63,613 nt of DNA from Eubacteriales bacterium (GTDB lineage: Bacteria > Bacillota > Clostridia > Oscillospirales > CAG-382), in assembly GCA_028702135.1 (NCBI GenBank), contig JAQVPJ010000012.1, positions 1-63,613 of the forward strand, read 5' to 3'. Within the stretch, counting starts at the first letter, position 1. Each line of letters opens with the position of its first letter. Both the position numbers and the translations under genes were made by a program. This document shows, piece after piece, positions 47,707-55,731 of this stretch. The notes under the pieces are model-generated. The model was not told the DNA's origin and did not search any database. It saw only the letters and a list, made by a program, of their open reading frames with translations.

Positions 47707-48093
47707 TTAATTGCCGCCGTTGATTGCATATTTTAACCGATTGATCTGCGAGGTAAGAGAGCTAACCAGATAATAATATTGAAGTTGCGCTCTTGCAAAT
47801 TCTATATTTTCTTTGTCTAAATCAACGTTATTTCCGTTTGCGTTGTTGAAAGTGTTCTCCTTTTTCGAAACGACAGGCTGCGCTCTTTCAATCGCTTTGT
47901 TCAACGCTTTTTTGGTTGAATAGCTCCTTTCGAGCACATCGTTGAGCAAGTCCTCAAAAACGACTTCGCTGCTCTTAAAGTCCGGTGTTTCGTTATTAGC
48001 GATATTGTTCGAGATTACCTGTTGTCTTAACCAGACTGCGTCGAGACCTTTTTGCAGTGCATTCATACTCGCGTTATCAAAATAAATGTTCAC
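47707..48093 (-). CDS. flgB: FlgB, proximal rod protein
   Basis: 128 aa from the GTG at 48093 (NIYFDNASMNALQKGLDAVW, then LRQQVISNNIANNETPDFKS). The frame is open further upstream, to a TTG at 48168, but that part has no FlgB similarity. The GTG has GGA seven bases ahead; the ATG at 48066 is another choice. First gene of the flagellar supercluster, downstream of a sigma-A promoter with a leader of about 240 bases. Confidence 0.93.
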   Translation of the reverse strand: MNIYFDNASMNALQKGLDAVWLRQQVISNNIANNETPDFKSSEVVFEDLLNDVLERSYSTKKALNKAIERAQPVVSKKENTFNNANGNNVDLDKENIEFARAQLQYYYLVSSLTSQINRLKYAINGGN

Positions 48094-48210
48094 TATTTCG
48101 TCCGACCTTTCCGTTTTAACTGACTTTTTTGTATCTAATATATGAATAAGTTCTCTAAAAAACTGCAATTGATACGATGAAAACAGATTCTTTGCATTTT
48201 ACGTTTTTAT

Positions 48211-48240
48211 TCGACTTATTTCGACAATATTCGGCTGTTG
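48211..48240. repeat. Three helically phased TCGAC/TCGGC repeats in the flgB leader
   Basis: TCGACTTATT, TCGACAATAT and TCGGCTGTTG follow one another at an exact 10-bp period, about 120 bp upstream of flgB and downstream of its promoter. They could be a cooperative regulator site on one DNA face. Confidence 0.35.
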
Positions 48241-48343
48241 TTTATTAAATTTATCAACAAAAACGAGGTATTTAGTGGATTTCTAACCAATAAATATTGT
48301 TAAGTTATATATTTTTTATATTTTTTGTTACCACTCATTTTTA

Positions 48344-48372
48344 TTTATATCACAAATTTTTTCGATTGTCAA
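48344..48372 (-). promoter_or_regulatory. Sigma-A promoter of the flgB flagellar operon
   Basis: Minus strand TTGACA (48367-48372), a 17-base spacer and TATAAA (48344-48349). About 250 bp before the flgB start. The surrounding gap (48169-48669) is very A+T-rich, holds no gene, and carries this promoter and the divergent sigma-D promoter. Confidence 0.7.
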
Positions 48373-48507
48373 CATTATTTTTATTTTTTTTGTTATTTAC
48401 TTTAATTTTATGTAAAATCTGACGATATATATCAATTTTATTTATATCAATAATTATTGTTATACTATATTTCTAAGTTATAATCGGCATAACGTTTATC
48501 ACTCAAT

Positions 48508-48534
48508 TAAATCTTTTGTAATTGCGCCCGATAT
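48508..48534 (+). promoter_or_regulatory. Sigma-D (sigma-28) promoter of fliD-fliS-fliT-motA-motB
   Basis: TAAA (48508-48511), 16 bases, CCGATAT (48528-48534): an exact match to the -35/-10 pattern recognised by SigD/FliA. It faces fliD, about 130 bp away. The motor genes downstream would therefore be late genes. Confidence 0.78.
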
Positions 48535-48669
48535 ATATTCACGAGTAAGAACAATTTATGCTTTTAGTTACTACTTAAGTATTTATTTTGCGATAATGGT
48601 CGCTCCTAAAAGCCATCACGAAAAAAATGAGGAAAGGAATTATTTGCAAAAATAATAATAGGTGACAAT

Positions 48670-50565
48670 ATGTCCTATATAAGCGGAACAACTACAAGAC
48701 TGAGCGGGCTTGCCTCCAGTATTGATACCGATATGGTTGTCGAGGAGCTGATGAAAGCAAGCGAAATAAAGGTTGACGAGGTCAGGCAGCAAAAGCAGAT
48801 ACTTGAGTGGAAACAGGAATTTTACCAGGAGGTCACAAAAAAGCTATACGATTTTCAGCAGAAGTATTTCAGTGATGCTTCCTGGAGCGAGTCGATTTCA
48901 AAACCTGCTCCATCTTATAATTCAAATTATATATCGGTCACCACTTCTGCAAACTCAGTGTCCGGAAATATTTATATTAAGGATATAGTAAGCGTGGCAA
49001 CCGCCGCTAAGCTAACCGGCACTTCCGCTGTCAGCTCTGATCCTGTTATCGATATAGACACAAGCAATCTCTCCGAGCTGGCAGGAAAAAACATCATAAT
49101 CTCCCTAAACGGGACAGAAGAACAGCTTAATTTTTCGGATATCTCATATGAAAGTTCTGCGGATGTACAAACAGAGCTGCAATCTCTGATAAACAGCAAG
49201 TTCGGCAGTGATAAAATTATGGTTTCCTTAAACGAAGACAGACTCACGCTTTCTGCCGAAAACAGTGAGATTATACTGAAAATCCCTACGGATGGGAGCG
49301 ATGCTTCCTCTGTACTGACCTACGACGCTTTTTCATCCAACAGAGTAGATTTGAATGTTTCGTTAAGCTCCGCTGATTTAAGGGGAGCAATTCCTGCCGG
49401 TTCTGATATAGAATTTGTTATAAACGGTAAGACCTTCAACTTCACATCAGATGATACGCTGTCTCAGATTATGAATAAAATAAATACGAGCGATGCGGGT
49501 GTGAAAATGACATATTCGAGTCTGACCGATAAGTTTACAATCACTTCTGTAAAAACCGGCTCGGCATCGGATATAACTTTTTCCGATACCACGGGAACAC
49601 TGATGAGTTCACTTTTCGGCACAGGTATTACAACATATGGCACAGATGCTGTCGTAAAGCTGAGTACAAGCGGTGCGACTGACGGTTCTGATATTATTAC
49701 TATAACCCGTAGCAATAATTCCATCGATGTTGACGGAACCACAATTACGCTAAAAGGGAAAGCTCCCGGAGAAGCCGAGGAGGGTATTTCCGTTTTACTG
49801 TCGCATAACAGCGATGATATGTTCAATAAAATAACTGCATTTGTCGATGATTACAATGCTCTGCTTTCGTCGATCACTGCAAAAACATCAGAGGAATATG
49901 ACCGAGATTATCCTCCTCTTACCGACGCTCAAAGAGCTGATATGTCTGAAAAGGAAATCGAGGACTGGGAAAAGAAAGCCAAAACAGGCTTGCTTGCAAA
50001 CGATATATACCTCAACGATATAGCAACCTCTTTACGCTCCTGTATGTATACACCGCTTGCAAAGCTCGGAGACAATACCGAAGCACTCGGTGTGTTGATT
50101 GATTTAGGAATATCAACCGTTCATTATTCGGACAAAGGAAAGCTGACGATCGATAAAACAAAGCTTAGAAATGCGCTCAACAGTGATCCCGATAAAGCGG
50201 CTGCGTTATTCTCGCAAAAAAGCAGTATATCCTTTTCGCTTTATGCATCGGAGGAACAGCAGGAAAAGAGATTCAACGAGAGCGGAATTTTTTACAGGTT
50301 CAGTGATATATTGAATAAAAACTTGAGTACGGTAGGAAAAAAGGGAGCATTGATTTCACTTGTCGGCAGCCCTACAGCCACATTCACAGGCAACACCGAT
50401 TATGCAACCCGGATTTCCGATATAAAAGAGAGAATCGAAAAGATGGAGGAAAAACTGAAAGACGAGGAGGAACGTTATTATAAAAGATTCACTGCAATGG
50501 AAAAAGCCATCGCACGGCTCAATCAGCAAAGCGCTTGGATTGCAGGCATGATGTCCGGTAAATAG
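48670..50565 (+). CDS. fliD: FliD, filament cap protein
   Basis: 631 aa. N-terminal GTTTRLSGLASSIDTDMVVE and EELMKASEIKVDEVRQQKQI, middle FliD repeats (VSLSSADLRGAIPAGSDIEF), and a C-terminal domain with LLANDIYLNDIATSLRSCMY plus a coiled coil ending in RLNQQSAWIAGMMSG. It caps the growing filament and guides flagellin folding. AGGTGAC precedes the ATG. First gene of the sigma-D operon. Confidence 0.95.
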   Translation: MSYISGTTTRLSGLASSIDTDMVVEELMKASEIKVDEVRQQKQILEWKQEFYQEVTKKLYDFQQKYFSDASWSESISKPAPSYNSNYISVTTSANSVSGNIYIKDIVSVATAAKLTGTSAVSSDPVIDIDTSNLSELAGKNIIISLNGTEEQLNFSDISYESSADVQTELQSLINSKFGSDKIMVSLNEDRLTLSAENSEIILKIPTDGSDASSVLTYDAFSSNRVDLNVSLSSADLRGAIPAGSDIEFVINGKTFNFTSDDTLSQIMNKINTSDAGVKMTYSSLTDKFTITSVKTGSASDITFSDTTGTLMSSLFGTGITTYGTDAVVKLSTSGATDGSDIITITRSNNSIDVDGTTITLKGKAPGEAEEGISVLLSHNSDDMFNKITAFVDDYNALLSSITAKTSEEYDRDYPPLTDAQRADMSEKEIEDWEKKAKTGLLANDIYLNDIATSLRSCMYTPLAKLGDNTEALGVLIDLGISTVHYSDKGKLTIDKTKLRNALNSDPDKAAALFSQKSSISFSLYASEEQQEKRFNESGIFYRFSDILNKNLSTVGKKGALISLVGSPTATFTGNTDYATRISDIKERIEKMEEKLKDEEERYYKRFTAMEKAIARLNQQSAWIAGMMSGK

Positions 50566-50700
50566 AGTGTTTTGGTGATGATAATTATGGCTAATAACCA
50601 TTCCTTTTCCGGTCGATTAGCACCGTAGACAGCACAAAATTGTATACAAAAGACCTGACTTTGTTATTTTAATCACTATCTTTCGGAGGTTTTACACTTT

Positions 50701-51081
50701 ATGACCGCACAATACCAAAAATACCAGCAACAATCCGTAAGCTCGCTTACGGCGGGTGAACAGATTGTTTTATTATTTGAGCAAGCATGCATCAATATAG
50801 CAAAGGGTATAAACTTCATAGAAAAAAAAGATATTCAGGGCGCACACAACTCTATAGTCAAAGCCGAGAATATTTATAATTACTTGATCGAAAACCTCGA
50901 CTTTCATTATCAGATATCATCTGATTTGTTTGCGCTCTACAACTATATAGTCGACAGACTTATACAGTCGAACCTGAAAAAAGACGCTTCGATACTGTCC
51001 GAGGTTTATAAGCTGTCCTGCGAGCTGCGCGACACATGGAAAGAAGCGGAACGTCTGTCACGAACCGGAGGTATCTCTTGA
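50701..51081 (+). CDS. fliS: FliS, flagellin export chaperone
   Basis: 126 aa helical bundle: YQQQSVSSLTAGEQIVLLFE, CINIAKGINFIEKKDIQGAH, LSCELRDTWKEAERLSRTGG. FliS binds the flagellin C-terminus before export, and in Bacillus it also helps FliW function. CGGAGGT upstream. The stop overlaps the start of the next gene (TTGA). Confidence 0.94.
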   Translation: MTAQYQKYQQQSVSSLTAGEQIVLLFEQACINIAKGINFIEKKDIQGAHNSIVKAENIYNYLIENLDFHYQISSDLFALYNYIVDRLIQSNLKKDASILSEVYKLSCELRDTWKEAERLSRTGGIS

Positions 51082-51545
51082 AAAACAGGAATAAAGCAGT
51101 CGAAGAACTCGAGTCATTATATAAACAAAAAAATACTCTGTTAAGATCCGTTGTTCGTATATATTCCGGAGTAATGGAATCGTTGGAAAAAGATGACTTT
51201 GATATTTTTTTAAGCAAGCTGGACGAGGTTTCTGTTCTTGGGAACACAATAGAACTCATTGACGAAAAAATTTCTGCTATCGAAGCGGAGTCAGGCATTT
51301 TCCCTGACAGCGGCGACGCGGGTTCTGACTGTTTAGCAGATTACAATAATCTTGCGGATGCAGTTTCGGCATCAGACAGACTGCTTAAAAACTGCAATGT
51401 TTTAAACGAGAAACTCACTTACAGTATGAGCAACGCCAAACAAGAGCTACAAAAAAAAATAGAGAATTCCAAGAACCGGAAAATCATAAAAGAAGGATAT
51501 GATGCACATACACCGGTAAAGTCCGGTTTGTCCGTTTACTGTTAA
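51078..51545 (+). CDS. FliT-like flagellar chaperone
   Basis: 155 aa from the TTG at 51078, which overlaps the fliS stop as TTGA and lies after GGAGG inside the end of fliS. Mostly helical, with LESLYKQKNTLLRSVVRIYS and a C-terminal coiled coil. Position directly after fliS and size suggest FliT (FliD chaperone), but similarity is weak by eye. Confidence 0.6.
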   Translation: MKNRNKAVEELESLYKQKNTLLRSVVRIYSGVMESLEKDDFDIFLSKLDEVSVLGNTIELIDEKISAIEAESGIFPDSGDAGSDCLADYNNLADAVSASDRLLKNCNVLNEKLTYSMSNAKQELQKKIENSKNRKIIKEGYDAHTPVKSGLSVYC

Positions 51546-51579
51546 GCAGCAGAAAATTCCCCTAAATTGAGAGGTTTAT

Positions 51580-52395
51580 ATGGATATTGCAAGTATTATC
51601 GGAATAATCGCAGGTATAGGCTTTGTGCTATACGGCTATACAATGGACGGCGGGGTAATCTCCTCCCTTTGGATGCCAAGTGCAGTTGTAATCACTGTCG
51701 GGGGCAGCGTAGGTGCCGTTATTCTCGCTTATGATTTAAAAACTCTGAAAAAAATGCCGAAGTTGCTTTTAGAGTTGTTCATCAGTCCGAAATCAAAAAT
51801 AAACGATACGATCGAGTATTTGATCACCCTATCGCAAACCGCCAAACAGAACGGACTTTTCAGTCTTGAAAAAGCGGTAATGTCAGAGGACCCTAAAAAG
51901 AAGATAGATCCATTCTTAAAACGCGGTATCCTGAATGTTGTTGACGGAACCGACACCGAAAAAATAAGCGAGCTGATGCAAAACGAGATAGATGTTTATG
52001 AGCAGAACAAGCTTCAGGCGATTTCGATGTTTGACACATCCGCTGCGCTGGCACCCGCTTTTGGTATGATCGGCACAATCGTCGGAATGATACAAATGCT
52101 CTCAGCGGGAATGGATAATCCGGACACCCTTACAAAAGCGATAGGCGTTGCGTTTATAACAACGCTGTACGGAAGTCTTTTGGCAAACTGTTTGTTTCAG
52201 CCTGTCGCAACTAAATTAAGAACGCGGCTTGCAGAGTATCGTCTTGAAAAGGAAATGATTATCGATGCTGTCTGTGCAATAAGGAACGGTATAAATCCGA
52301 AAATGCTCAGAGAACAACTATTCTCCTATATGATACTGAGCCCGAAATCTAAAAAAAAGACCGAAAAACCCGGAAAAAAGGGTGAAATCAAATGA
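51580..52395 (+). CDS. motA: MotA/PomA-type flagellar stator protein
   Basis: 271 aa with four TMs: TM1 and TM2 in the first 55 residues, then a cytoplasmic loop with FLKRGILNVVDGTDTEKISE, and TM3/TM4 with SAALAPAFGMIGTIVGMIQM and FITTLYGSLLANCLFQPVAT. Ion-channel half of the stator. Threonines in GT(I/V)VG and TTLYG resemble sodium-type PomA/MotP, so the coupling ion is uncertain. motB overlaps by 4 bp. Confidence 0.94.
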   Translation: MDIASIIGIIAGIGFVLYGYTMDGGVISSLWMPSAVVITVGGSVGAVILAYDLKTLKKMPKLLLELFISPKSKINDTIEYLITLSQTAKQNGLFSLEKAVMSEDPKKKIDPFLKRGILNVVDGTDTEKISELMQNEIDVYEQNKLQAISMFDTSAALAPAFGMIGTIVGMIQMLSAGMDNPDTLTKAIGVAFITTLYGSLLANCLFQPVATKLRTRLAEYRLEKEMIIDAVCAIRNGINPKMLREQLFSYMILSPKSKKKTEKPGKKGEIK

Positions 52396-53174
52396 AGCGC
52401 AGCAGACCTGAAGGACCGAAAATCGATAAAGACAGATGGATGACTACATACTGCGATCTGATGAACAATCTACTCGTTTTTTTCATTATGCTCTATATGA
52501 TGAGCGTTCTGGATCTTAACAAGTTCAATGTGATAATCGCCAGCTTTACGCAGACATTCCGTCCGGATGAAGTTAGGGAAGTTTCCATACCGGATGATAT
52601 AACTTCGTTTTTTCTACCTGAAAACACCGTGAGCGATTCAGGCGGACCTTCAGATGATGATACCAGTGACCCTGATGAGTATTCCCTCGATGACCTTGAC
52701 GAATTTGTACGAAAAATCTCAATGCTGATAAAGGAGCACGGTTTCTCGGATGATATTACTGTCGAAAAAGTTGATGAGTATGTATACTTCAGATTTACAG
52801 AGGGCGTTCTATTCTATCCGAATCAGGCTGTTTTAAAGCAAAGCAGTTATAAAGCGCTCGAGTTTATTTCGGAGATTCTTTATGAGGTTTATCCCGAGAT
52901 ATCGACCATCGAGATAGCGGGACATACCGCGTATGTGCCGAACGATGAGGATCCAAACGAATTTTCGTCCTGGGATTTGTCTGCCGAACGCTCACTGACT
53001 GTTTTAAAATACCTTGTCAGGGAATGCGGACTCCCTAAAACCAAGATGATTATTATGGGTTTTTCCAGCACACAGCCCTATACCGAGGGCAAAACCGAGG
53101 CTGAAAAAGCATTGAACCGCCGAGTCGAGCTGCGAATATCCCGATTAATAGACGAAGAAACCGGCAATGACTAA
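52392..53174 (+). CDS. motB: MotB/PomB-type stator protein
   Basis: 260 aa. Single TM with the ion-binding Asp at residue 22 (WMTTYCDLMNNLLVFFIMLY), an acidic linker (about 60-105), then an OmpA-like peptidoglycan-binding domain (IEIAGHTAYVPND ... DLSAERSLTVLKYLV ... EKALNRRVELRISRL). The residue three after Asp is Asn where Thr or Ser is usual. Last gene of the sigma-D operon, followed by a terminator. Confidence 0.94.
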   Translation: MKRSRPEGPKIDKDRWMTTYCDLMNNLLVFFIMLYMMSVLDLNKFNVIIASFTQTFRPDEVREVSIPDDITSFFLPENTVSDSGGPSDDDTSDPDEYSLDDLDEFVRKISMLIKEHGFSDDITVEKVDEYVYFRFTEGVLFYPNQAVLKQSSYKALEFISEILYEVYPEISTIEIAGHTAYVPNDEDPNEFSSWDLSAERSLTVLKYLVRECGLPKTKMIIMGFSSTQPYTEGKTEAEKALNRRVELRISRLIDEETGND

Positions 53175-53179
53175 AAAAA

Positions 53180-53206
53180 GCCCGAATAGGCATTCGGGTT
53201 TTTTTA
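53180..53206 (+). terminator. Rho-independent terminator after motB
   Basis: Stem cccgaa/ttcggg with loop taggca followed by seven T's, 6 bp past the motB stop. Confidence 0.9.
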
Positions 53207-53221
53207 TCGCTTTTTTATAGC

Positions 53222-53251
53222 TTGACAAAGGAGTGTGTTTTGATTTAAAAT
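53222..53251 (+). promoter_or_regulatory. Sigma-A promoter of the GNAT gene
   Basis: Perfect TTGACA (53222-53227), an 18-base spacer and TAAAAT (53246-53251). Transcription would begin near 53258, just at an upstream ATG, which argues that translation begins later at TTG 53280 after AGAAGGG. Confidence 0.65.
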
Positions 53252-53279
53252 CAGTTGTATGAAAGAAGGGATAAAATTA

Positions 53280-53756
53280 TTGAAAATCACCGTCAGAAAA
53301 GCCTTAGAAAGAGACATTCCCGAGCTGATTTCTATGTTAATGCAGGTTGCCAAGGTACATCACGATGCGCGTCCCGATATATTCAAAACAGGCTCAAAAA
53401 AGTATGACGAGCAGGAGCTGAGAACTCTGCTTGCCGATGAACTAACCGCCATTTTTGTCGCGGCGGACGAGAGTGACACGGCGGTAGGCTATATTTTTTG
53501 CATGCTGCATGAATACAAGAACCATTTTCTTATGCGGGACTGTAAAACGCTTTATATAGACGACCTGTGTATCGATAATACCGTAAGGAGCTCTGGTATA
53601 GGTAGAATACTTTACAGTCATGCCTGTGCTTTTGCAAAGTTGCAGGGGTGCTATAACATTACGCTTAACGTCTGGGCGGGCAACGACAATGCCTTGAAAT
53701 TTTATGAACATCTGGGGCTTTTTGAACAAAAACGCACTATGGAGATGATTTTATAA
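53280..53756 (+). CDS. GNAT-family N-acetyltransferase
   Basis: 158 aa from the TTG at 53280 (AGAAGGG nine bases upstream, promoter position fits; an ATG at 53259 has no site and almost no leader). The GNAT fold is visible: KITVRKALERDIPELISMLM, YIDDLCIDNTVRSSGIGRIL (acetyl-CoA loop SSGIGR) and LNVWAGNDNALKFYEHLGLF. Acceptor substrate unknown. A monocistronic unit with its own promoter and a hairpin behind it. Confidence 0.9.
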   Translation: MKITVRKALERDIPELISMLMQVAKVHHDARPDIFKTGSKKYDEQELRTLLADELTAIFVAADESDTAVGYIFCMLHEYKNHFLMRDCKTLYIDDLCIDNTVRSSGIGRILYSHACAFAKLQGCYNITLNVWAGNDNALKFYEHLGLFEQKRTMEMIL

Positions 53757-53773
53757 TAATCACACAAAAGAGA

Positions 53774-53804
53774 AATGCCTGCATTTTTTACGATGCAGGC
53801 ATTG
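53774..53804. terminator. Hairpin between convergent genes
   Basis: Perfect 11-base arms aatgcctgcat / atgcaggcatt. The flanks are not strongly T-rich. It lies between the GNAT gene and the convergent anti-sigma gene, so it may serve both. Confidence 0.6.
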
Positions 53805-53829
53805 CTGTTTATTCTGTTCCTTTTCATAA

Positions 53830-54984
53830 TCAACTAATATCCAACTCCGCACGAATTTCATCAACCGACATATATGATGTGTTGGATACAATCATTATTT
53901 CTGATTCGGGAATATCGTAGGTTCCCAGTATTAGTTGCATTTGCTCTAAGGTTGCGGGGTGGTTTTTCAGTTCTTCTATTTCGGATTCATTTTTTAATCT
54001 GTTAGTACCGCTCATGATTCCACAATAAACAATACCGTTATCCTCCCAGACATATACCTCGATTCCTTTAAAATCAGATAATCCATAATATATGTCCAAA
54101 GAACCCGATTCTACATTTCCGCCCGCCTTACTTTCATATCCAACCAGTTGTCCGGTATACTTGCCATTCCACTCTGTTATAGAGCAGTGAAAACCGCAAA
54201 CAGCGGGATGCTCCCCTTCCGGTGTATTTATCTTCGTTATTGTAATAACAATATCTTCGGTATCATTTTGCGTCGATTTTGGACGCACTTCATACTTATA
54301 ATGGGCGTAATTGGTATTAAAATAAGTTATTACAAGAAAATTTGACTTGAAATACTCATCGTTATACTTACTATAATCCGCGTCAAAAAAGCTGCCGTCA
54401 TTGGTAAAGTCTGCGGTTTGTTTTCCGAGTTTTTCAAGCTGTTTTGCAGAGGTGACAATATATGACAGCGGATAAAACTCTGCACTTAACACTATATCCT
54501 GAAATGTCAGCCATTCCCCGTTATCGATTTCGCCGCTGATGTCATCGCTTTCGTCGACGCTTACCTCCGGATCAATTACCGAAGTTTCGGGTTCGCTCTG
54601 TTCGATGGCAGTCGAATTAACGTCTCCTTTTTCACTGTTTTCGACTGATACCGTCCCGGTGGAACTCTCAACAGATACCTCTGCGTTTTTTTCAGAGGGG
54701 TCGTTTTGGAGCTGCGCATTATCGTTAGATTGGGGTTCGCTGTTCCCTGTTATTACAGATTCCTCGCCGTTATATTTGAGTAACGGCAGCACTGAGAACA
54801 CAAAGGTATACACCAGCAGCAGCGATATTACAAGTATAGCTGCCTGTTTTCCCCTCGGGAGGTATTTTTTTCTCCTGTGCGGCGACAGACCGCCGCCGGT
54901 TAAAATATTGTTCGCAATACCATCTTTTTTTTCTTTTGAGAGCTCTAAGCCCTCAAAAGCCTTTTTTATATCATTCCCCTTCAT
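53830..54984 (-). CDS. Probable membrane anti-sigma factor for the upstream ECF sigma
   Basis: 384 aa from the ATG at 54984 (GAAGGAGCGG upstream). A cytoplasmic N-terminus of about 45 residues is followed by one TM (about 48-68), an acidic Ser/Glu/Asp-rich linker (about 75-155), and an extracellular domain of about 220 residues not recognised. It overlaps the sigma gene by 14 bp, and gene order and topology match RsiW/RsgI-like anti-sigma proteins. The extracellular part may sense a wall or surface signal; this is inference. Confidence 0.65.
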   Translation of the reverse strand: MKGNDIKKAFEGLELSKEKKDGIANNILTGGGLSPHRRKKYLPRGKQAAILVISLLLVYTFVFSVLPLLKYNGEESVITGNSEPQSNDNAQLQNDPSEKNAEVSVESSTGTVSVENSEKGDVNSTAIEQSEPETSVIDPEVSVDESDDISGEIDNGEWLTFQDIVLSAEFYPLSYIVTSAKQLEKLGKQTADFTNDGSFFDADYSKYNDEYFKSNFLVITYFNTNYAHYKYEVRPKSTQNDTEDIVITITKINTPEGEHPAVCGFHCSITEWNGKYTGQLVGYESKAGGNVESGSLDIYYGLSDFKGIEVYVWEDNGIVYCGIMSGTNRLKNESEIEELKNHPATLEQMQLILGTYDIPESEIMIVSNTSYMSVDEIRAELDIS

Positions 54985-55468
54985 ATACTTCCGCTCCTTC
55001 CAAAATGAGTCCAAGCTTCTTTCTCGCTCTTTTTAAACGCGAGGAAGCCGTATTCGTACTTACGCCGGTCATAACAGCGATCTCGTTTATCTTATAACCC
55101 TCATAATAATAAAGATAAATTACATCCCTGTAAACCGGTGAAAGTTTTTTCAGCTCAGACAGCACATCGCTGTCCGTACTATCAAAGGTATAAGCTACTG
55201 ACTCTTTTATACCTTCGGTGCGGTTATGCCAGAAGGACTTTTTCAAATCGGAGCATTTGTTTATCGCTACTCTGATCAGCCATGCTTTTAAATGCTCGTT
55301 ATTGTCAAAATCCTTACTGTGCAAATAAAGAGCAAGAAAAACCTCCTGTGTTATATCCTCCGCGTCCGAAAGATTTTGCAGTCGGTTAAATGCAACCCTG
55401 AATACCGTATCCCCGAACATCTGTACTCGAGTCCGGAACAGCTCGTTGTCGACATACGATCTTTCCAA
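54971..55468 (-). CDS. ECF-type RNA polymerase sigma factor
   Basis: 165 aa from the TTG at 55468, ten bases after AAGGAGGG; the upstream GTG overlaps that site. Region 2 has LQNLSDAEDITQEVFLALYL and LKAWLIRVAINKCSDLKK; region 4 has LSPVYRDVIYLYYYEGYKIN and GVSTNTASSRLKRARKKLG. SigW/RpoE-type extracytoplasmic-function sigma factor. Translationally coupled to the membrane protein that follows, its probable anti-sigma. Confidence 0.93.
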   Translation of the reverse strand: MERSYVDNELFRTRVQMFGDTVFRVAFNRLQNLSDAEDITQEVFLALYLHSKDFDNNEHLKAWLIRVAINKCSDLKKSFWHNRTEGIKESVAYTFDSTDSDVLSELKKLSPVYRDVIYLYYYEGYKINEIAVMTGVSTNTASSRLKRARKKLGLILEGAEVYEGE

Positions 55469-55538
55469 GAGCTTATTTCCCTCCTTCACTCATAAATCGA
55501 TTGAAAGCGGCGTTTTGGTGCAGGAATTATAAAAATAT

Positions 55539-55706
55539 TTATTTTCGTCTAAAAATTTTGTAAAGAATTATCAACGGAAGTAAGATAAGAAATATAACAA
55601 ATGTGATTATAAAGATAATAAAACCCGTCGTTGCGGTAATGATTATAGCCGGAATGCATACGACAAGAATAATCGCAATAATAAGCAATATAAGCAGTAA
55701 AATCAT
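55539..55706 (-). CDS. Small two-helix membrane protein (55 aa)
   Basis: A short ORF with ATG at 55706, AAGGAG nine bases upstream and TAA at 55541-55539. The product is nearly all Ile/Leu/Val: MILLLILLIIAIILVVCIP, a short ITATTG turn, a second hydrophobic stretch, then YKIFRRK. This gives two predicted TM helices with a positive C-terminus. It starts 25 bp after the esterase stop and lies ahead of the sigma gene. Function unknown. Confidence 0.6.
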   Translation of the reverse strand: MILLLILLIIAIILVVCIPAIIITATTGFIIFIITFVIFLILLPLIILYKIFRRK

Positions 55707-55731
55707 ATATTTTTTCTCCTTGTGGTATCTG

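Noticed and set aside
48094-48344. Possible cyclic-di-GMP (GEMM) riboswitch in the flgB leader
   Set aside because: The conserved GEMM core was not seen in the leader read on the minus strand; only A+T-rich sequence and the phased TCGAC repeats.
53259-53279. ATG at 53259 as start of the GNAT gene
   Set aside because: The predicted transcription start lies at about the same base and there is no upstream ribosome-binding site, whereas TTG 53280 has AGAAGGG at good spacing.
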